Positions 37,811-47,345 of a stretch of DNA of 64,000 nt are shown here, one piece after another. Source of the stretch: Chlamydia pneumoniae TW-183 (GTDB taxonomy: Bacteria > Chlamydiota > Chlamydiia > Chlamydiales > Chlamydiaceae); the NCBI RefSeq assembly GCF_000007205.1, contig NC_005043.1, positions 186,001 to 250,000 of the forward strand, read 5' to 3'. A model generated the notes under the pieces. That model had not been told where the DNA came from. It saw only the letters and a program-made list of their open reading frames with translations, and did not search any database. The number at the start of each line of letters is the position of its first letter. The first letter of the stretch is position 1. The translations under genes were made by a program, and so were the position numbers.

Positions 37811-40800
37811 AACGAAGATCATGGCTTAAAATTTTGGGAATCTGTTTAGGCAGCAGCATTGTCTTGGGATTCCTTATATTCTTGCCCCAACTACTTTCAA
37901 CAGAATCAGGGAAATACCTTGTGTTTTCCCTGATTCATAAAGAATCCGGACTCTCGTGTTCTGCTGAAGAACTTAAGATTTCATGGTTTGGACGGCAAAC
38001 AGCTAGAAAAATAAAACTCACTGGAGAAGCTAAAGATGAGGTCTTTTCTGCTGAGAAATTCGAACTCGACGGATCTCTATTACGTCTTCTGATTTATAAA
38101 AAGCCTAAAGGGATTACTCTATCAGGATGGTCTTTAAAAATTAATGAGCCTGCCTCTATAGACCATCCTTCTGTGAGTCACTTAGATCCAGGATCTTTAC
38201 TTACCTACCTAAATGACTGCAAGATTATTTCTGAGCACGGATTTATCACTATGAAGACAGTATCAGGATCTTCATTATCTGTATCAGGGTTTTATCTAGA
38301 GAAATCCTCAGAAAAGTTCATGACGAAATGCGTGGTCTCTGAAGATCAGCAATCCGGGAACATCTTTATAGAGAGTGTACTTTCTCCTGATGTCAGTATT
38401 TCCGCTCAGTTTTCTTCAGTTCCCGTTGCATTTTTTAAAATTTTTATAGCTTCCCCTTTCTGGGACCATCTTCTCTCTTATGAAGACATAATCAATCTAT
38501 CAGCAGAGGCAACACATACCAATGATGGTAAGATTTCTATGACAGCCTCTGGCGAGGGAAATCAAATTCAAATGAAGCTTCAAGGCCATATTCATAAATC
38601 CACATTTTATATTGTAGAAGGGAGTTCTTCGTTCATAGAACTTAAACCTGAGCTCGCCTCAGCTCTTTGCAACCAGATCATTCCGCTGTCCACACCCATT
38701 ACTAGTAAGCAAATCCATGCTACGGTCTCTTATGCTAAAATTCCCTTGGATATTACGAAATGGAAACATATTGAAATTACCTCTCAAGCACAGCTCCCTG
38801 AAGTCGCAATACATCCGAAAGACCCTAATCTTGCATTACAGCTGCGCGACACAAAGCTAGGAATTAAAAAGACGGAGAAATTCTCAGACATCCGTTACTC
38901 CTCATCTACAGTCTTAGGAGGAGCTTCTCCCTCTCACCTTAATGGTTTAATCAGTATAGATAACAAAAAACATCTTACTAAATTTCGTCTACAACAAGCA
39001 CAACTCCCCCACACCTATCTAAGAGCCATTTTCCCTCAACCTTTCGTGATCAATGTTCCCCTGGATGTTGCTTATTATTCATTAAATATCGAAGGGACGT
39101 ACAAAAATGCTCACTTAGAGGCAGATGCTATCCTAGATAACCCGCTATTGAAATTGTCATGCTCCATGTCTGGAGCATGGAAAAATTTTCTTTTTAAAGG
39201 GCAAGGAACGTACCACTTTAATAAAAAATGGCAGGAGATTCTCTCTCCCCACTTCTCTTACGCTGAAGCTAGATTCTCAGGAAAAGCACAAATTACCGAT
39301 ACGAATCTCTTTTTCCCTAAATTTTCTGGAAAAATTACTGCAAGAGAAAATGAGCTGCTCATCCATGCAAAATTTGGTTCCCCTAATGAACCTATAAAAC
39401 CTGAAACTACCTCTATACTCATCCACGGACAATTTTGTTCTCTGCCACTCAGCCTAGTTTCTAATCACCTAGCCCCCTTCCATTTGAAGAAATTGACATT
39501 TTCCTTCCATACGGATGGAGGTAAGTTTGTAACCAAAGGAAACCTCCAAGCTCTTATTGAGAATCCAGACTATCCCGACCTAAATAATACGCGTATCCTA
39601 ATCCCTGATCTTCTTCTTTCTCTTGATGAATCCTCAACTTCACCTTCTTCAAAAGACTTGAAAATCCAAGGTTCTGGAGAGATATTTTCTTTGCCTCTGG
39701 ATTCTATTACTAAGACCTATGGGAAACAAGTGCGTCTCTCTCCTTATTTTGGTTCCTCTGGAGACTTGAACTTTGTAGTAAACTACAATCCTAAAGATCA
39801 GAATAAGCTCACACTACTATCTAACTTTAAGTCAGAAGCTCTCCTAGGAGAACTGAAGTTAGTCATGGACTTTTCTATGAAGCTATCTTCAGGAACTCAG
39901 GGAACTCTCCAGTGGGAAGTGAGCCCAGAACGTTATGCAAGTTTCTTTAAAAACGCATCATGCTCTCCCACCTGTTTGCTTCATAGAACTGCAAATGTAC
40001 GCTTAGACATCTCAAAACTCTCTTGTCCAGAGGAAACCAAAGGTTTATCTTGTCTCACGCTTCTTGCCGCAGGAGGACTTGAAGGTTCATTAGAAGCAAC
40101 ACCGTTGATCTTCTATGATAATGTGTCTAAAGAGACTTTTATTATTAATGACTTTAAAGGTTCTTTGCGAGCCAACAATTTAGACGCTAAAATAGAATAT
40201 GATCTTAAAGGCTCGTGTCTAGCTCCTAGGCAAGACTCTAAAACTCTTGCAGAATTTTCATTAGAAGGACAGGTAGATCATCTGTTCTCTCCAGAGTCTC
40301 GAGAATTTAAACAAACTGCAAATTGGATTCACATACCCTCTTCGTTCATTGCTGGAATCATTCCCATGTCTCCAGGATTGAAAGCTCAGATATCCTCGCT
40401 TGCAGGCCCTAGAATCAACGTATCAATTAAAAATGCGTTCCGATTTGGAGAAGGCCCTGTCGACATTATGGTCGACTCTGAAAACCTTCAAGCTCAGATT
40501 CCACTGATCTTAAACGAAAAGTCCATCTTACTGAGAGAGAATCTAACAGCGCACCTTAGTATAAATGAAGATGTAAATAAGGCTTTCCTACAAGAGTTTA
40601 ATCCCCTCTTAGCAGGGGGAGCCTACTCACAATACCCAGTAACCTTAGAGATCGATAAACAAAACTTCTATCTCCCTATACGCCCGTATTCTTTTGAAGA
40701 ATTCCGCATCCAATCCGCAACATTGGATATGGGGAAAATCTCAATAGCAAATACAGGAACTATGTATGCTCTTTTCCAATTCCTTGATATTACGGATCAA

Positions 40801-41235
40801 AAGCAATTTGTAGAATCTTGGTTCACTCCAATTTTCTTTTCTGTACAAAAAGGCTCTATCATTTGTAAGCGCTTCGACGCCCTTATCGATCGTAGAATCC
40901 GCCTTGCTCTATGGGGGAAAACTGATATCGCTCATGATCGTCTGTTTATGACCTTGGGTATCGATCCTGAAGTTATTAAGAAATACTTTCATAACACCTC
41001 TTTAAAAACTAAAAACTTCTTCCTTATAAAAATCCGAGGATCCATCTCGTCTCCTGAAGTGGACTGGTCTTCAGCTTACGCTAGAATCGCTCTATTAAAA
41101 AGCTACAGTCTTGGGAACCCGTTTAGTAGTCTTGCCGATAAGCTATTCTCTTCTCTTGGCGACTCTACCCCCCCACCAACAGTACACCCCTTCCCTTGGG
41201 AAAAATCTAATTTTGATTCTATAGAAAATAAATAG
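37807..41235 (+). CDS. AsmA/TamB-like large envelope protein (CT131-like)
   Basis: A 1142-residue protein anchored by one N-terminal membrane helix (about residues 9-27). The segment just after it (SGKYLVFSLIHKESGLSCSAEELKISWFG) has the pattern of the AsmA/TamB superfamily start. The remainder is predicted beta-rich repetitive sequence with many short hydrophobic strands. Such proteins bridge the periplasm and move lipids or help outer-membrane assembly. That function is inferred from the superfamily, not shown here. Overlaps the preceding gene by four bases, implying co-transcription. Confidence 0.78.
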   Translation: MKRRSWLKILGICLGSSIVLGFLIFLPQLLSTESGKYLVFSLIHKESGLSCSAEELKISWFGRQTARKIKLTGEAKDEVFSAEKFELDGSLLRLLIYKKPKGITLSGWSLKINEPASIDHPSVSHLDPGSLLTYLNDCKIISEHGFITMKTVSGSSLSVSGFYLEKSSEKFMTKCVVSEDQQSGNIFIESVLSPDVSISAQFSSVPVAFFKIFIASPFWDHLLSYEDIINLSAEATHTNDGKISMTASGEGNQIQMKLQGHIHKSTFYIVEGSSSFIELKPELASALCNQIIPLSTPITSKQIHATVSYAKIPLDITKWKHIEITSQAQLPEVAIHPKDPNLALQLRDTKLGIKKTEKFSDIRYSSSTVLGGASPSHLNGLISIDNKKHLTKFRLQQAQLPHTYLRAIFPQPFVINVPLDVAYYSLNIEGTYKNAHLEADAILDNPLLKLSCSMSGAWKNFLFKGQGTYHFNKKWQEILSPHFSYAEARFSGKAQITDTNLFFPKFSGKITARENELLIHAKFGSPNEPIKPETTSILIHGQFCSLPLSLVSNHLAPFHLKKLTFSFHTDGGKFVTKGNLQALIENPDYPDLNNTRILIPDLLLSLDESSTSPSSKDLKIQGSGEIFSLPLDSITKTYGKQVRLSPYFGSSGDLNFVVNYNPKDQNKLTLLSNFKSEALLGELKLVMDFSMKLSSGTQGTLQWEVSPERYASFFKNASCSPTCLLHRTANVRLDISKLSCPEETKGLSCLTLLAAGGLEGSLEATPLIFYDNVSKETFIINDFKGSLRANNLDAKIEYDLKGSCLAPRQDSKTLAEFSLEGQVDHLFSPESREFKQTANWIHIPSSFIAGIIPMSPGLKAQISSLAGPRINVSIKNAFRFGEGPVDIMVDSENLQAQIPLILNEKSILLRENLTAHLSINEDVNKAFLQEFNPLLAGGAYSQYPVTLEIDKQNFYLPIRPYSFEEFRIQSATLDMGKISIANTGTMYALFQFLDITDQKQFVESWFTPIFFSVQKGSIICKRFDALIDRRIRLALWGKTDIAHDRLFMTLGIDPEVIKKYFHNTSLKTKNFFLIKIRGSISSPEVDWSSAYARIALLKSYSLGNPFSSLADKLFSSLGDSTPPPTVHPFPWEKSNFDSIENK

Positions 41236-41325
41236 AATCAATATAAAAACTTAACAGTTCTTTTTAATTAATTATTTTTATAAATCTTAAAAATAAAATT
41301 AAATTAATTATTAGGAATAAAACTC

Positions 41326-42684
41326 ATGAGAAAACGTCACTCTTTCGACTCAACCTCTACAAAAAAAGAAGCCGTCAGTAAAGCTATCCAAAAAATCATC
41401 AAGATTATGGAAACAACAGACCCTTCTTTAAATGTAGAAACCCCCAATGCAGAAATCGAAAGCATTCTCCAAGAAATCAAAGAAATTAAACAAAAGTTAT
41501 CGAAACAAGCAGAAGACCTCGGTCTTTTAGAAAAATACTGTTCTCAAGAAACCCTCTCTAATCTTGAAAACACTAACGCATCACTCAAGCTTTCCATAGG
41601 CAGTGTCATAGAAGAACTCGCTTCTCTCAAACAACTTGTAGAGGAAAGTATTGAAGAATCCTTAGGGCAACAAGACCAACTCATCCAATCTGTACTTATT
41701 GAGATCTCTGATAAGTTTCTTTCCTCTATAGGGGAGACTCTTTCTGGAAATCTTGATATGAACCAGAACGTAATTCAAGGACTCCTAATCAAAGAAAACC
41801 CTGAAAAATCTGAAGCAGCTTCTGTAGGATATGTACAGACTCTACTAGAGCCTCTAAGTAAAAGGATCGGCGAGACTCATAAGAAGGTCGCTACTCATGA
41901 TGTGAATATCTCCTCCTTGCAATTTCATATGATGTCAGTGGCAGGAGGTAGGTTCCGTGGTCATATTGATATGAATGGCTATCGCGTTTTAGGATTGGGA
42001 GAGCCTAAAAATGGAGAAGATGCTGTCTCTAAGGATTATTTAGAACGTTACGTAAGCTCGCAGCTCACTATAGACAAAGTTGAAGACAAGCCCATTACAA
42101 AGCCAAATAAGGGAAAATTACTCTATTCCCAAGGGACGAGTCCTAAACTTGAAAGTCCCTTACCTTTAGGGCTTCTGACATCTGGAATCTCAGGATTTAC
42201 TTGGAAAAGTGCAAGCAAATCTAACGATGGAAGCTTCCCTTTTAGTGCTTTAAGACACAAGGAAACAGAGTCGGATACAGATTGCTTCCAGATTACTTCC
42301 ACAACGCTCTCAGGAAATCAAGCAGGAACCTACACCTGGTCCTTATCTTTAAAAGTGTTGGTGCCTTCAATCTTCCAAATCGAAAAACCAGAAGTCCAGC
42401 TCTCTCTTGTCTACTCTTATGAAGACTGGCTTCCTATCGATAATATCTTCAATATGTCTCAGCCTAGGACCATACCACTAGCTCTCCTAGGACAAACAAT
42501 GCTTGCAGGACAAAAATATGATATCCTAGAGCTCGCCGCACATCAAACAAACCAAACTCTAATGATTAGCCCGAACTGTTCTCGATTCTCTCTACAATTA
42601 AAACAAACTAATCAGTTTGAAAACTCCCCTGTCGATTTCTATATTGTCCATGCCGCTCATTCCTGCCACTGGTCAGGATTCTAA
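41326..42684 (+). CDS. Coiled-coil protein with phage tail-fibre-like repeats
   Basis: A 452-residue protein. The N-terminal ~30 residues are basic, followed by a coiled-coil region (about 35-130). Then come two copies of a pattern seen in phage tail fibres: GNLDMNQNVIQGLL...SEAASVGYVQ, and GHIDMNGYRVLGLGEP...GEDAVSKDYLE. Each is DMN-x-x-V-x-G-L followed by a DA/EA-x-S-x-x-Y unit. The C-terminal ~200 residues are beta-rich without recognised domains. No signal peptide or membrane segment. No phage genes are adjacent. It may be a trimeric fibre-like structural protein; this is inference. Confidence 0.65.
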   Translation: MRKRHSFDSTSTKKEAVSKAIQKIIKIMETTDPSLNVETPNAEIESILQEIKEIKQKLSKQAEDLGLLEKYCSQETLSNLENTNASLKLSIGSVIEELASLKQLVEESIEESLGQQDQLIQSVLIEISDKFLSSIGETLSGNLDMNQNVIQGLLIKENPEKSEAASVGYVQTLLEPLSKRIGETHKKVATHDVNISSLQFHMMSVAGGRFRGHIDMNGYRVLGLGEPKNGEDAVSKDYLERYVSSQLTIDKVEDKPITKPNKGKLLYSQGTSPKLESPLPLGLLTSGISGFTWKSASKSNDGSFPFSALRHKETESDTDCFQITSTTLSGNQAGTYTWSLSLKVLVPSIFQIEKPEVQLSLVYSYEDWLPIDNIFNMSQPRTIPLALLGQTMLAGQKYDILELAAHQTNQTLMISPNCSRFSLQLKQTNQFENSPVDFYIVHAAHSCHWSGF

Positions 42685-42690
42685 AGTATC

Positions 42691-42716
42691 ACTACAGCTG
42701 CTCTAGCAGCTGTAGT
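42691..42716. terminator. Hairpin between convergent genes
   Basis: 11-bp perfect arms (42691-42701 with 42706-42716) around a 4-base loop, sitting between the plus-strand stop at 42684 and the glnQ stop at 42718. No clear T run on either strand, so bidirectional termination is plausible but not certain. Confidence 0.6.
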
Positions 42717-42717
42717 C

Positions 42718-43398
42718 CTATTGAGCAGAGTGGATATATTTCGATAATGGATGACCAGAATCGAGCTCTCCGTCACGCTTGTCATAGACCCCCGCAACAG
42801 TTCCTTGATCTATAAGATAGATACGATCCAAACAACTATGAACAAATTGCATGTCATGAGTAGTTAACCCTACAGTCAGTTCCTGGTCTCGAAGTGTTTC
42901 TAAAAGATGTCGGAACGATGCCGTAGCAAAAGGATCTAAAGCCGATGTAGGTTCATCAAAAAGTAATGTATGTTTATCCATACATAAAGAACGTACAATA
43001 GCCACACGTTGTTTTTGTCCCCCAGAGAGCTGGTCAGGATAATTCTTAGCAACCTCTTCAATATCCAACAAATGTAAAAGCTCGAACGCCTTTTCTCGAG
43101 CTTCTTCGGTACTACGACCCTTGATATGGATTTGTGGATGGGTGCAATTTCCTAATACTGTCATATGGGAAAATAACTCGGGTTGTTGGAAAACTAGAGC
43201 TGGAGCCTCCCCTTCAATCCAAATATCTCCTTGAGTGGGCTGGACTAAGCCCGCCAAAGCACGTAAAATCATTGTTTTTCCTGAACCACTCTTCCCAACA
43301 AACAGTGTAATGTGCCCTCGCTCTAAAGAAAAAGTTACACCATCTAGAATCTTTTTCTTATTTACAGAGTAGGCAAGGTTTCGGACTCTAATTGTCAT
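42718..43398 (-). CDS. glnQ: Amino-acid ABC transporter ATP-binding protein
   Basis: A 226-residue ATPase of a polar amino-acid importer. Walker A is GKSGSGKT, the ABC signature is LSGGQKQR, Walker B is TLLFDEPTSALDP, and the H-loop is LTTHD. It overlaps the end of the permease gene by 11 bases. Together with glnP it forms the importer core. A solute-binding protein is not adjacent and must be encoded elsewhere. The named substrate (glutamine) is by family annotation. Proximity to argR and its sites suggests arginine-linked control. Confidence 0.92.
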   Translation of the reverse strand: MTIRVRNLAYSVNKKKILDGVTFSLERGHITLFVGKSGSGKTMILRALAGLVQPTQGDIWIEGEAPALVFQQPELFSHMTVLGNCTHPQIHIKGRSTEEAREKAFELLHLLDIEEVAKNYPDQLSGGQKQRVAIVRSLCMDKHTLLFDEPTSALDPFATASFRHLLETLRDQELTVGLTTHDMQFVHSCLDRIYLIDQGTVAGVYDKRDGELDSGHPLSKYIHSAQ

Positions 43399-44041
43399 AA
43401 CTCCTTCTCTTTTCTGATAACCTAGAAATACAGGAAAATGATGTTGTCATTAAGAAATATAGCCCAGCACAAATAAGATACATTTCCATAGGGTTCAACT
43501 CTCTCGAGACAATATCCTTAGTTACTTTAGTTAACTCAGGGACACCGACAACCATTAAAATACTACTTTCCTTGATCAAAGAAACAAATTCATTGGTTAA
43601 GGATGGTAAAATATTTTTAAAAACTTGAGGATAAATAATATAAACGAAAATTTGATACTTCTTATATCCCAAAACCATTGCGGATTCCCACTGCCCTATA
43701 GAAAGAGAATTGATACCTCCACGGATATTTTCTGCAAGATATGCTGCAGAATTCATACTTAAAGCAATAATTCCAGCAACTAGAGGTGTGGGTTCTATGG
43801 GGAGAACTTCAGGCAATCCAAAATATATAATCAAAATTTGAATAAATAAAGGAGTCCCGCGGATAACAGTCACATAACTATTAGCTAAAAGTTTCGTTAA
43901 CTTAGAAGGGAAGTATAGAGAAGTCACCGTTCCAATCAAAAGACCTAAAATAGAACCACATAGAATGCCGATTCCGCTCACACATAAGGTGTATCCGCAT
44001 CCTCTTAACAACAGTCTTGCTATAGCTAGCCAATGATCCAC
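43388..44041 (-). CDS. glnP: Amino-acid ABC transporter permease
   Basis: A 217-residue HisM/GlnP-type permease with about five membrane helices. The conserved cytoplasmic loop reads GYKKYQIFVYIIYPQVFKNILPSLTNEF, the ATPase-contact motif of the family. VIRGTPLFIQILIIYFG and NSAAYLAENIRGGI are the diagnostic segments of polar amino-acid permeases. The start lies 48 bases after argR, and this gap contains ARG-box-like palindromes. Overlaps glnQ. Confidence 0.92.
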   Translation of the reverse strand: MDHWLAIARLLLRGCGYTLCVSGIGILCGSILGLLIGTVTSLYFPSKLTKLLANSYVTVIRGTPLFIQILIIYFGLPEVLPIEPTPLVAGIIALSMNSAAYLAENIRGGINSLSIGQWESAMVLGYKKYQIFVYIIYPQVFKNILPSLTNEFVSLIKESSILMVVGVPELTKVTKDIVSRELNPMEMYLICAGLYFLMTTSFSCISRLSEKRRSYDN

Positions 44042-44051
44042 TCCGACCTCT

Positions 44052-44089
44052 TATGCATATTTATTTATAATGAAATCATATTTATGCAA
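44052..44089 (-). promoter_or_regulatory. Tandem ARG-box-like operator ahead of glnPQ
   Basis: Two AT-rich imperfect palindromes, 44052-44069 and about 44072-44089, lie in the argR-glnP gap. The first fits the ArgR consensus (TGAAT, four A/T, ATTCA) with two mismatches in the core. The second has a good right half (ATGCA) and a weaker left half. Centres are about 20 bases apart, the two-turn spacing seen for ArgR hexamer sites. Repression of glnPQ by ArgR with arginine is known in chlamydiae, and the site placement agrees. The exact boundaries are my alignment. Confidence 0.6.
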
Positions 44090-44533
44090 TTAATCCAAGA
44101 AAACTTGCAGTAAATTTGCAATCGAAACCATCAACAATGGGAGCCTCCCTTCATCTATAGGAGTGACAAAAATCGTGTCATCTCCTGCCAAAGTTCCAAG
44201 AATTTCATCTTTGAGCCCTTGATCTAACAAAGCAGCGATCCAAGAAGCTGAACCAGGAACCGTACGAATTACAATAAGAGAGGCGTTATGGCGAATAGAG
44301 AGCACCAAATGACGGGTCGTGGTCTTCTCTGTTGAAGAGGGTAAAGAATAACGAGCACCACGCTCTCCAGCAACCTTTACAGCCTGAATCTTTCGTAGCC
44401 AACGAGATACAGACGACTGGGTTGTAGCAAAACCTTGAGCTAAGAGTTTTGCACATAATTCCTCCTGAGTTGCCGCTCCTTCAAGACGTAAAATTTCTTT
44501 TAAAGCCTCATCTATAGTTACTTTTTTTTTCAT
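44090..44533 (-). CDS. argR: Arginine repressor ArgR
   Basis: A 147-residue ArgR. The N-terminal winged helix-turn-helix ([34 protein letters not shown], about 17-52, shown in part) includes the SSVSRWL recognition helix. The C-terminal hexamerisation and arginine-binding domain has [13 protein letters not shown] and [11 protein letters not shown] with the conserved Asp pair. It is the first gene of the argR-glnP-glnQ run and divergent from tsaD, with an 83-bp gap. Confidence 0.93.
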
Positions 44534-44616
44534 AAAAACCCCATGTAACTTTTACTTGCTCATATTGAGAAGTCCCCCATACTATAAAAGGCAACGTTTT
44601 CTTTTCTTGGTTTTTT

Positions 44617-45651
44617 ATGCTCACCCTAGGCTTGGAAAGTTCTTGCGATGAGACTGCCTGCGCTATAGTTAATGAGGATAAGCAGATATTAGCAAATATT
44701 ATTGCCTCTCAAGATATCCATGCATCCTATGGCGGAGTCGTTCCTGAACTTGCTTCAAGAGCACATCTCCATATCTTCCCACAAGTGATAAATAAAGCTC
44801 TACAACAGGCCAACTTATTGATCGAAGATATGGATCTGATTGCAGTAACGCAAACTCCAGGGTTGATAGGTTCTCTATCAGTAGGAGTGCATTTTGGTAA
44901 AGGCATTGCCATAGGAGCAAAAAAATCCTTGATTGGAGTCAATCACGTCGAAGCTCATCTCTATGCTGCCTATATGGCAGCGCAAAACGTGCAATTCCCT
45001 GCTTTAGGTCTTGTGGTCTCTGGAGCTCATACCGCAGCGTTTTTTATAGAAAATCCTACATCCTATAAACTCATAGGAAAAACTCGAGATGATGCTATAG
45101 GAGAAACTTTTGATAAAGTAGGACGCTTTCTAGGATTACCATACCCTGCAGGCCCATTAATTGAAAAACTCGCTTTAGAAGGCTCTGAGGACAGTTATCC
45201 TTTTAGTCCAGCTAAAGTCCCAAACTATGACTTTTCATTCAGCGGTCTTAAAACAGCTGTTCTCTACGCAATCAAAGGAAATAATAGTAGCCCCCGCTCT
45301 CCTGCTCCAGAGATATCTTTAGAAAAACAAAGAGATATCGCTGCTTCATTTCAAAAAGCGGCCTGCACTACTATTGCACAAAAACTTCCCACTATTATAA
45401 AAGAATTTTCGTGCCGATCTATACTTATTGGAGGTGGCGTAGCCATTAATGAATACTTTAGATCCGCAATACAAACTGCGTGTAATCTACCTGTATACTT
45501 CCCCCCTGCTAAACTATGCTCAGATAATGCTGCTATGATTGCAGGTCTAGGGGGAGAAAATTTTCAAAAAAACTCTAGTATTCCGGAAATTCGTATATGC
45601 GCAAGATATCAGTGGGAATCTGTATCACCATTCTCCTTAGCCTCTCCGTAG
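44617..45651 (+). CDS. tsaD: tRNA threonylcarbamoyladenosine transferase TsaD
   Basis: Transfers the threonylcarbamoyl group to A37 of ANN-decoding tRNAs, together with TsaB and TsaE. The 344-residue ASKHA-fold protein starts GLESSCDET, has the metal-binding HVEAH at 110-114, the VSGAHTA and [13 protein letters not shown] motifs, and the late [11 protein letters not shown] and [10 protein letters not shown] segments. Older annotations call it gcp (O-sialoglycoprotein endopeptidase). The last 55 bases overlap the start of oppA paralog 1. Confidence 0.95.
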   Translation: MLTLGLESSCDETACAIVNEDKQILANIIASQDIHASYGGVVPELASRAHLHIFPQVINKALQQANLLIEDMDLIAVTQTPGLIGSLSVGVHFGKGIAIGAKKSLIGVNHVEAHLYAAYMAAQNVQFPALGLVVSGAHTAAFFIENPTSYKLIGKTRDDAIGETFDKVGRFLGLPYPAGPLIEKLALEGSEDSYPFSPAKVPNYDFSFSGLKTAVLYAIKGNNSSPRSPAPEISLEKQRDIAASFQKAACTTIAQKLPTIIKEFSCRSILIGGGVAINEYFRSAIQTACNLPVYFPPAKLCSDNAAMIAGLGGENFQKNSSIPEIRICARYQWESVSPFSLASP

Positions 45652-47195
45652 TCCTCCAAGGCTGCAAGGAGTCCAGTCACTCCTCTACATCTCGGGGAGA
45701 ACTCGCTATTAATATAAGAGATGAACCCCGTTCTTTAGATCCAAGACAAGTGCGACTTCTTTCAGAAATCAGCCTTGTCAAACATATCTATGAGGGATTA
45801 GTTCAAGAAAATAATCTTTCAGGAAATATAGAGCCTGCTCTTGCAGAAGACTACTCTCTTTCCTCGGACGGACTCACTTATACTTTTAAACTGAAATCAG
45901 CTTTTTGGAGTAATGGCGACCCCTTAACAGCTGAAGACTTTATAGAATCTTGGAAACAAGTAGCTACTCAAGAAGTCTCAGGAATCTATGCTTTTGCCTT
46001 GAATCCAATTAAAAATGTACGAAAGATCCAAGAGGGACACCTCTCCATAGACCATTTTGGAGTGCACTCTCCTAATGAATCTACACTTGTTGTTACCCTG
46101 GAATCCCCAACCTCGCATTTCTTAAAACTTTTAGCTCTTCCAGTCTTTTTCCCCGTTCATAAATCTCAAAGAACCCTGCAATCCAAATCTCTACCTATAG
46201 CAAGCGGAGCTTTCTATCCTAAAAATATCAAACAAAAACAATGGATAAAACTCTCAAAAAACCCTCACTACTATAATCAAAGTCAGGTGGAAACTAAAAC
46301 GATTACGATTCACTTCATTCCCGATGCAAACACAGCAGCAAAACTATTTAATCAGGGAAAACTCAATTGGCAAGGACCTCCTTGGGGAGAACGCATTCCT
46401 CAAGAAACCCTATCCAATTTACAGTCTAAGGGGCACTTACACTCTTTTGATGTCGCAGGAACCTCATGGCTCACCTTCAATATCAATAAATTCCCCCTCA
46501 ACAATATGAAGCTTAGAGAAGCCTTAGCATCAGCCTTAGATAAGGAAGCTCTTGTCTCAACTATATTCTTAGGCCGTGCAAAAACTGCCGATCATCTCCT
46601 ACCTACAAATATTCATAGCTATCCCGAACATCAAAAACAAGAGATGGCACAACGCCAAGCTTACGCTAAAAAACTCTTTAAAGAAGCTTTAGAAGAACTC
46701 CAAATCACCGCTAAAGATCTCGAACATCTTAATCTTATCTTTCCCGTTTCCTCGTCAGCAAGTTCTTTACTAGTCCAACTTATACGAGAACAGTGGAAAG
46801 AAAGTTTAGGGTTCGCTATCCCTATTGTCGGAAAGGAATTTGCTCTTCTCCAAGCAGACCTATCTTCAGGGAACTTCTCTTTAGCTACAGGAGGATGGTT
46901 CGCAGACTTTGCTGATCCTATGGCATTTCTAACGATCTTTGCTTATCCATCAGGAGTTCCTCCTTATGCAATCAACCATAAGGACTTCCTAGAAATTCTA
47001 CAAAACATAGAACAAGAGCAAGATCACCAAAAACGCTCGGAATTAGTGTCGCAAGCTTCTCTTTACCTAGAGACCTTTCATATTATTGAGCCGATCTACC
47101 ACGACGCATTTCAATTTGCTATGAATAAAAAACTTTCTAATCTAGGAGTCTCACCAACAGGAGTTGTGGACTTCCGTTATGCTAAGGAAAATTAG
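45597..47195 (+). CDS. oppA: Oligopeptide-binding lipoprotein OppA paralog 1
   Basis: A 532-residue solute-binding protein of the peptide ABC importer. Lipoprotein signal with lipobox LQGC (Cys about residue 23). SBP family 5 hallmarks: EPRSLDPRQ, a YEGLV segment, [21 protein letters not shown], and the [23 protein letters not shown] stretch. The ATG lies within the end of tsaD (55-base overlap); no internal start would keep the full signal peptide. First of four consecutive oppA genes. The ligand specificity is unknown. Confidence 0.9.
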   Translation: MRKISVGICITILLSLSVVLQGCKESSHSSTSRGELAINIRDEPRSLDPRQVRLLSEISLVKHIYEGLVQENNLSGNIEPALAEDYSLSSDGLTYTFKLKSAFWSNGDPLTAEDFIESWKQVATQEVSGIYAFALNPIKNVRKIQEGHLSIDHFGVHSPNESTLVVTLESPTSHFLKLLALPVFFPVHKSQRTLQSKSLPIASGAFYPKNIKQKQWIKLSKNPHYYNQSQVETKTITIHFIPDANTAAKLFNQGKLNWQGPPWGERIPQETLSNLQSKGHLHSFDVAGTSWLTFNINKFPLNNMKLREALASALDKEALVSTIFLGRAKTADHLLPTNIHSYPEHQKQEMAQRQAYAKKLFKEALEELQITAKDLEHLNLIFPVSSSASSLLVQLIREQWKESLGFAIPIVGKEFALLQADLSSGNFSLATGGWFADFADPMAFLTIFAYPSGVPPYAINHKDFLEILQNIEQEQDHQKRSELVSQASLYLETFHIIEPIYHDAFQFAMNKKLSNLGVSPTGVVDFRYAKEN

Positions 47196-47247
47196 CACCT
47201 CTTTTAATCTCGCAAACTTGTCAAGAACTGAATCTTATACTAAACTG

Positions 47248-47270
47248 GGTGCCTTTGTGGCACCTCGTTT
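47248..47270 (+). terminator. Hairpin between oppA paralogs 1 and 2
   Basis: A perfect 6-bp GC-rich stem GGTGCC/GGCACC (47248-47253, 47259-47264) with a 5-base loop, followed by TCGTTT. A weak intrinsic terminator or mRNA-stability hairpin in the 120-bp spacer. Confidence 0.5.
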
Positions 47271-47345
47271 CCTTCTGACTGCTCTTCTCTCTCTACTCAA
47301 CCGCATCCCTAAAAGTTGAAATCTTATTCTAAAGAAAGGTCTTTT

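Noticed and set aside
41326-42684. Prophage remnant suggested by tail-fibre-like repeats
   Set aside because: Neighbours are conserved chlamydial chromosomal genes. No capsid, terminase, integrase or attachment repeats were seen.
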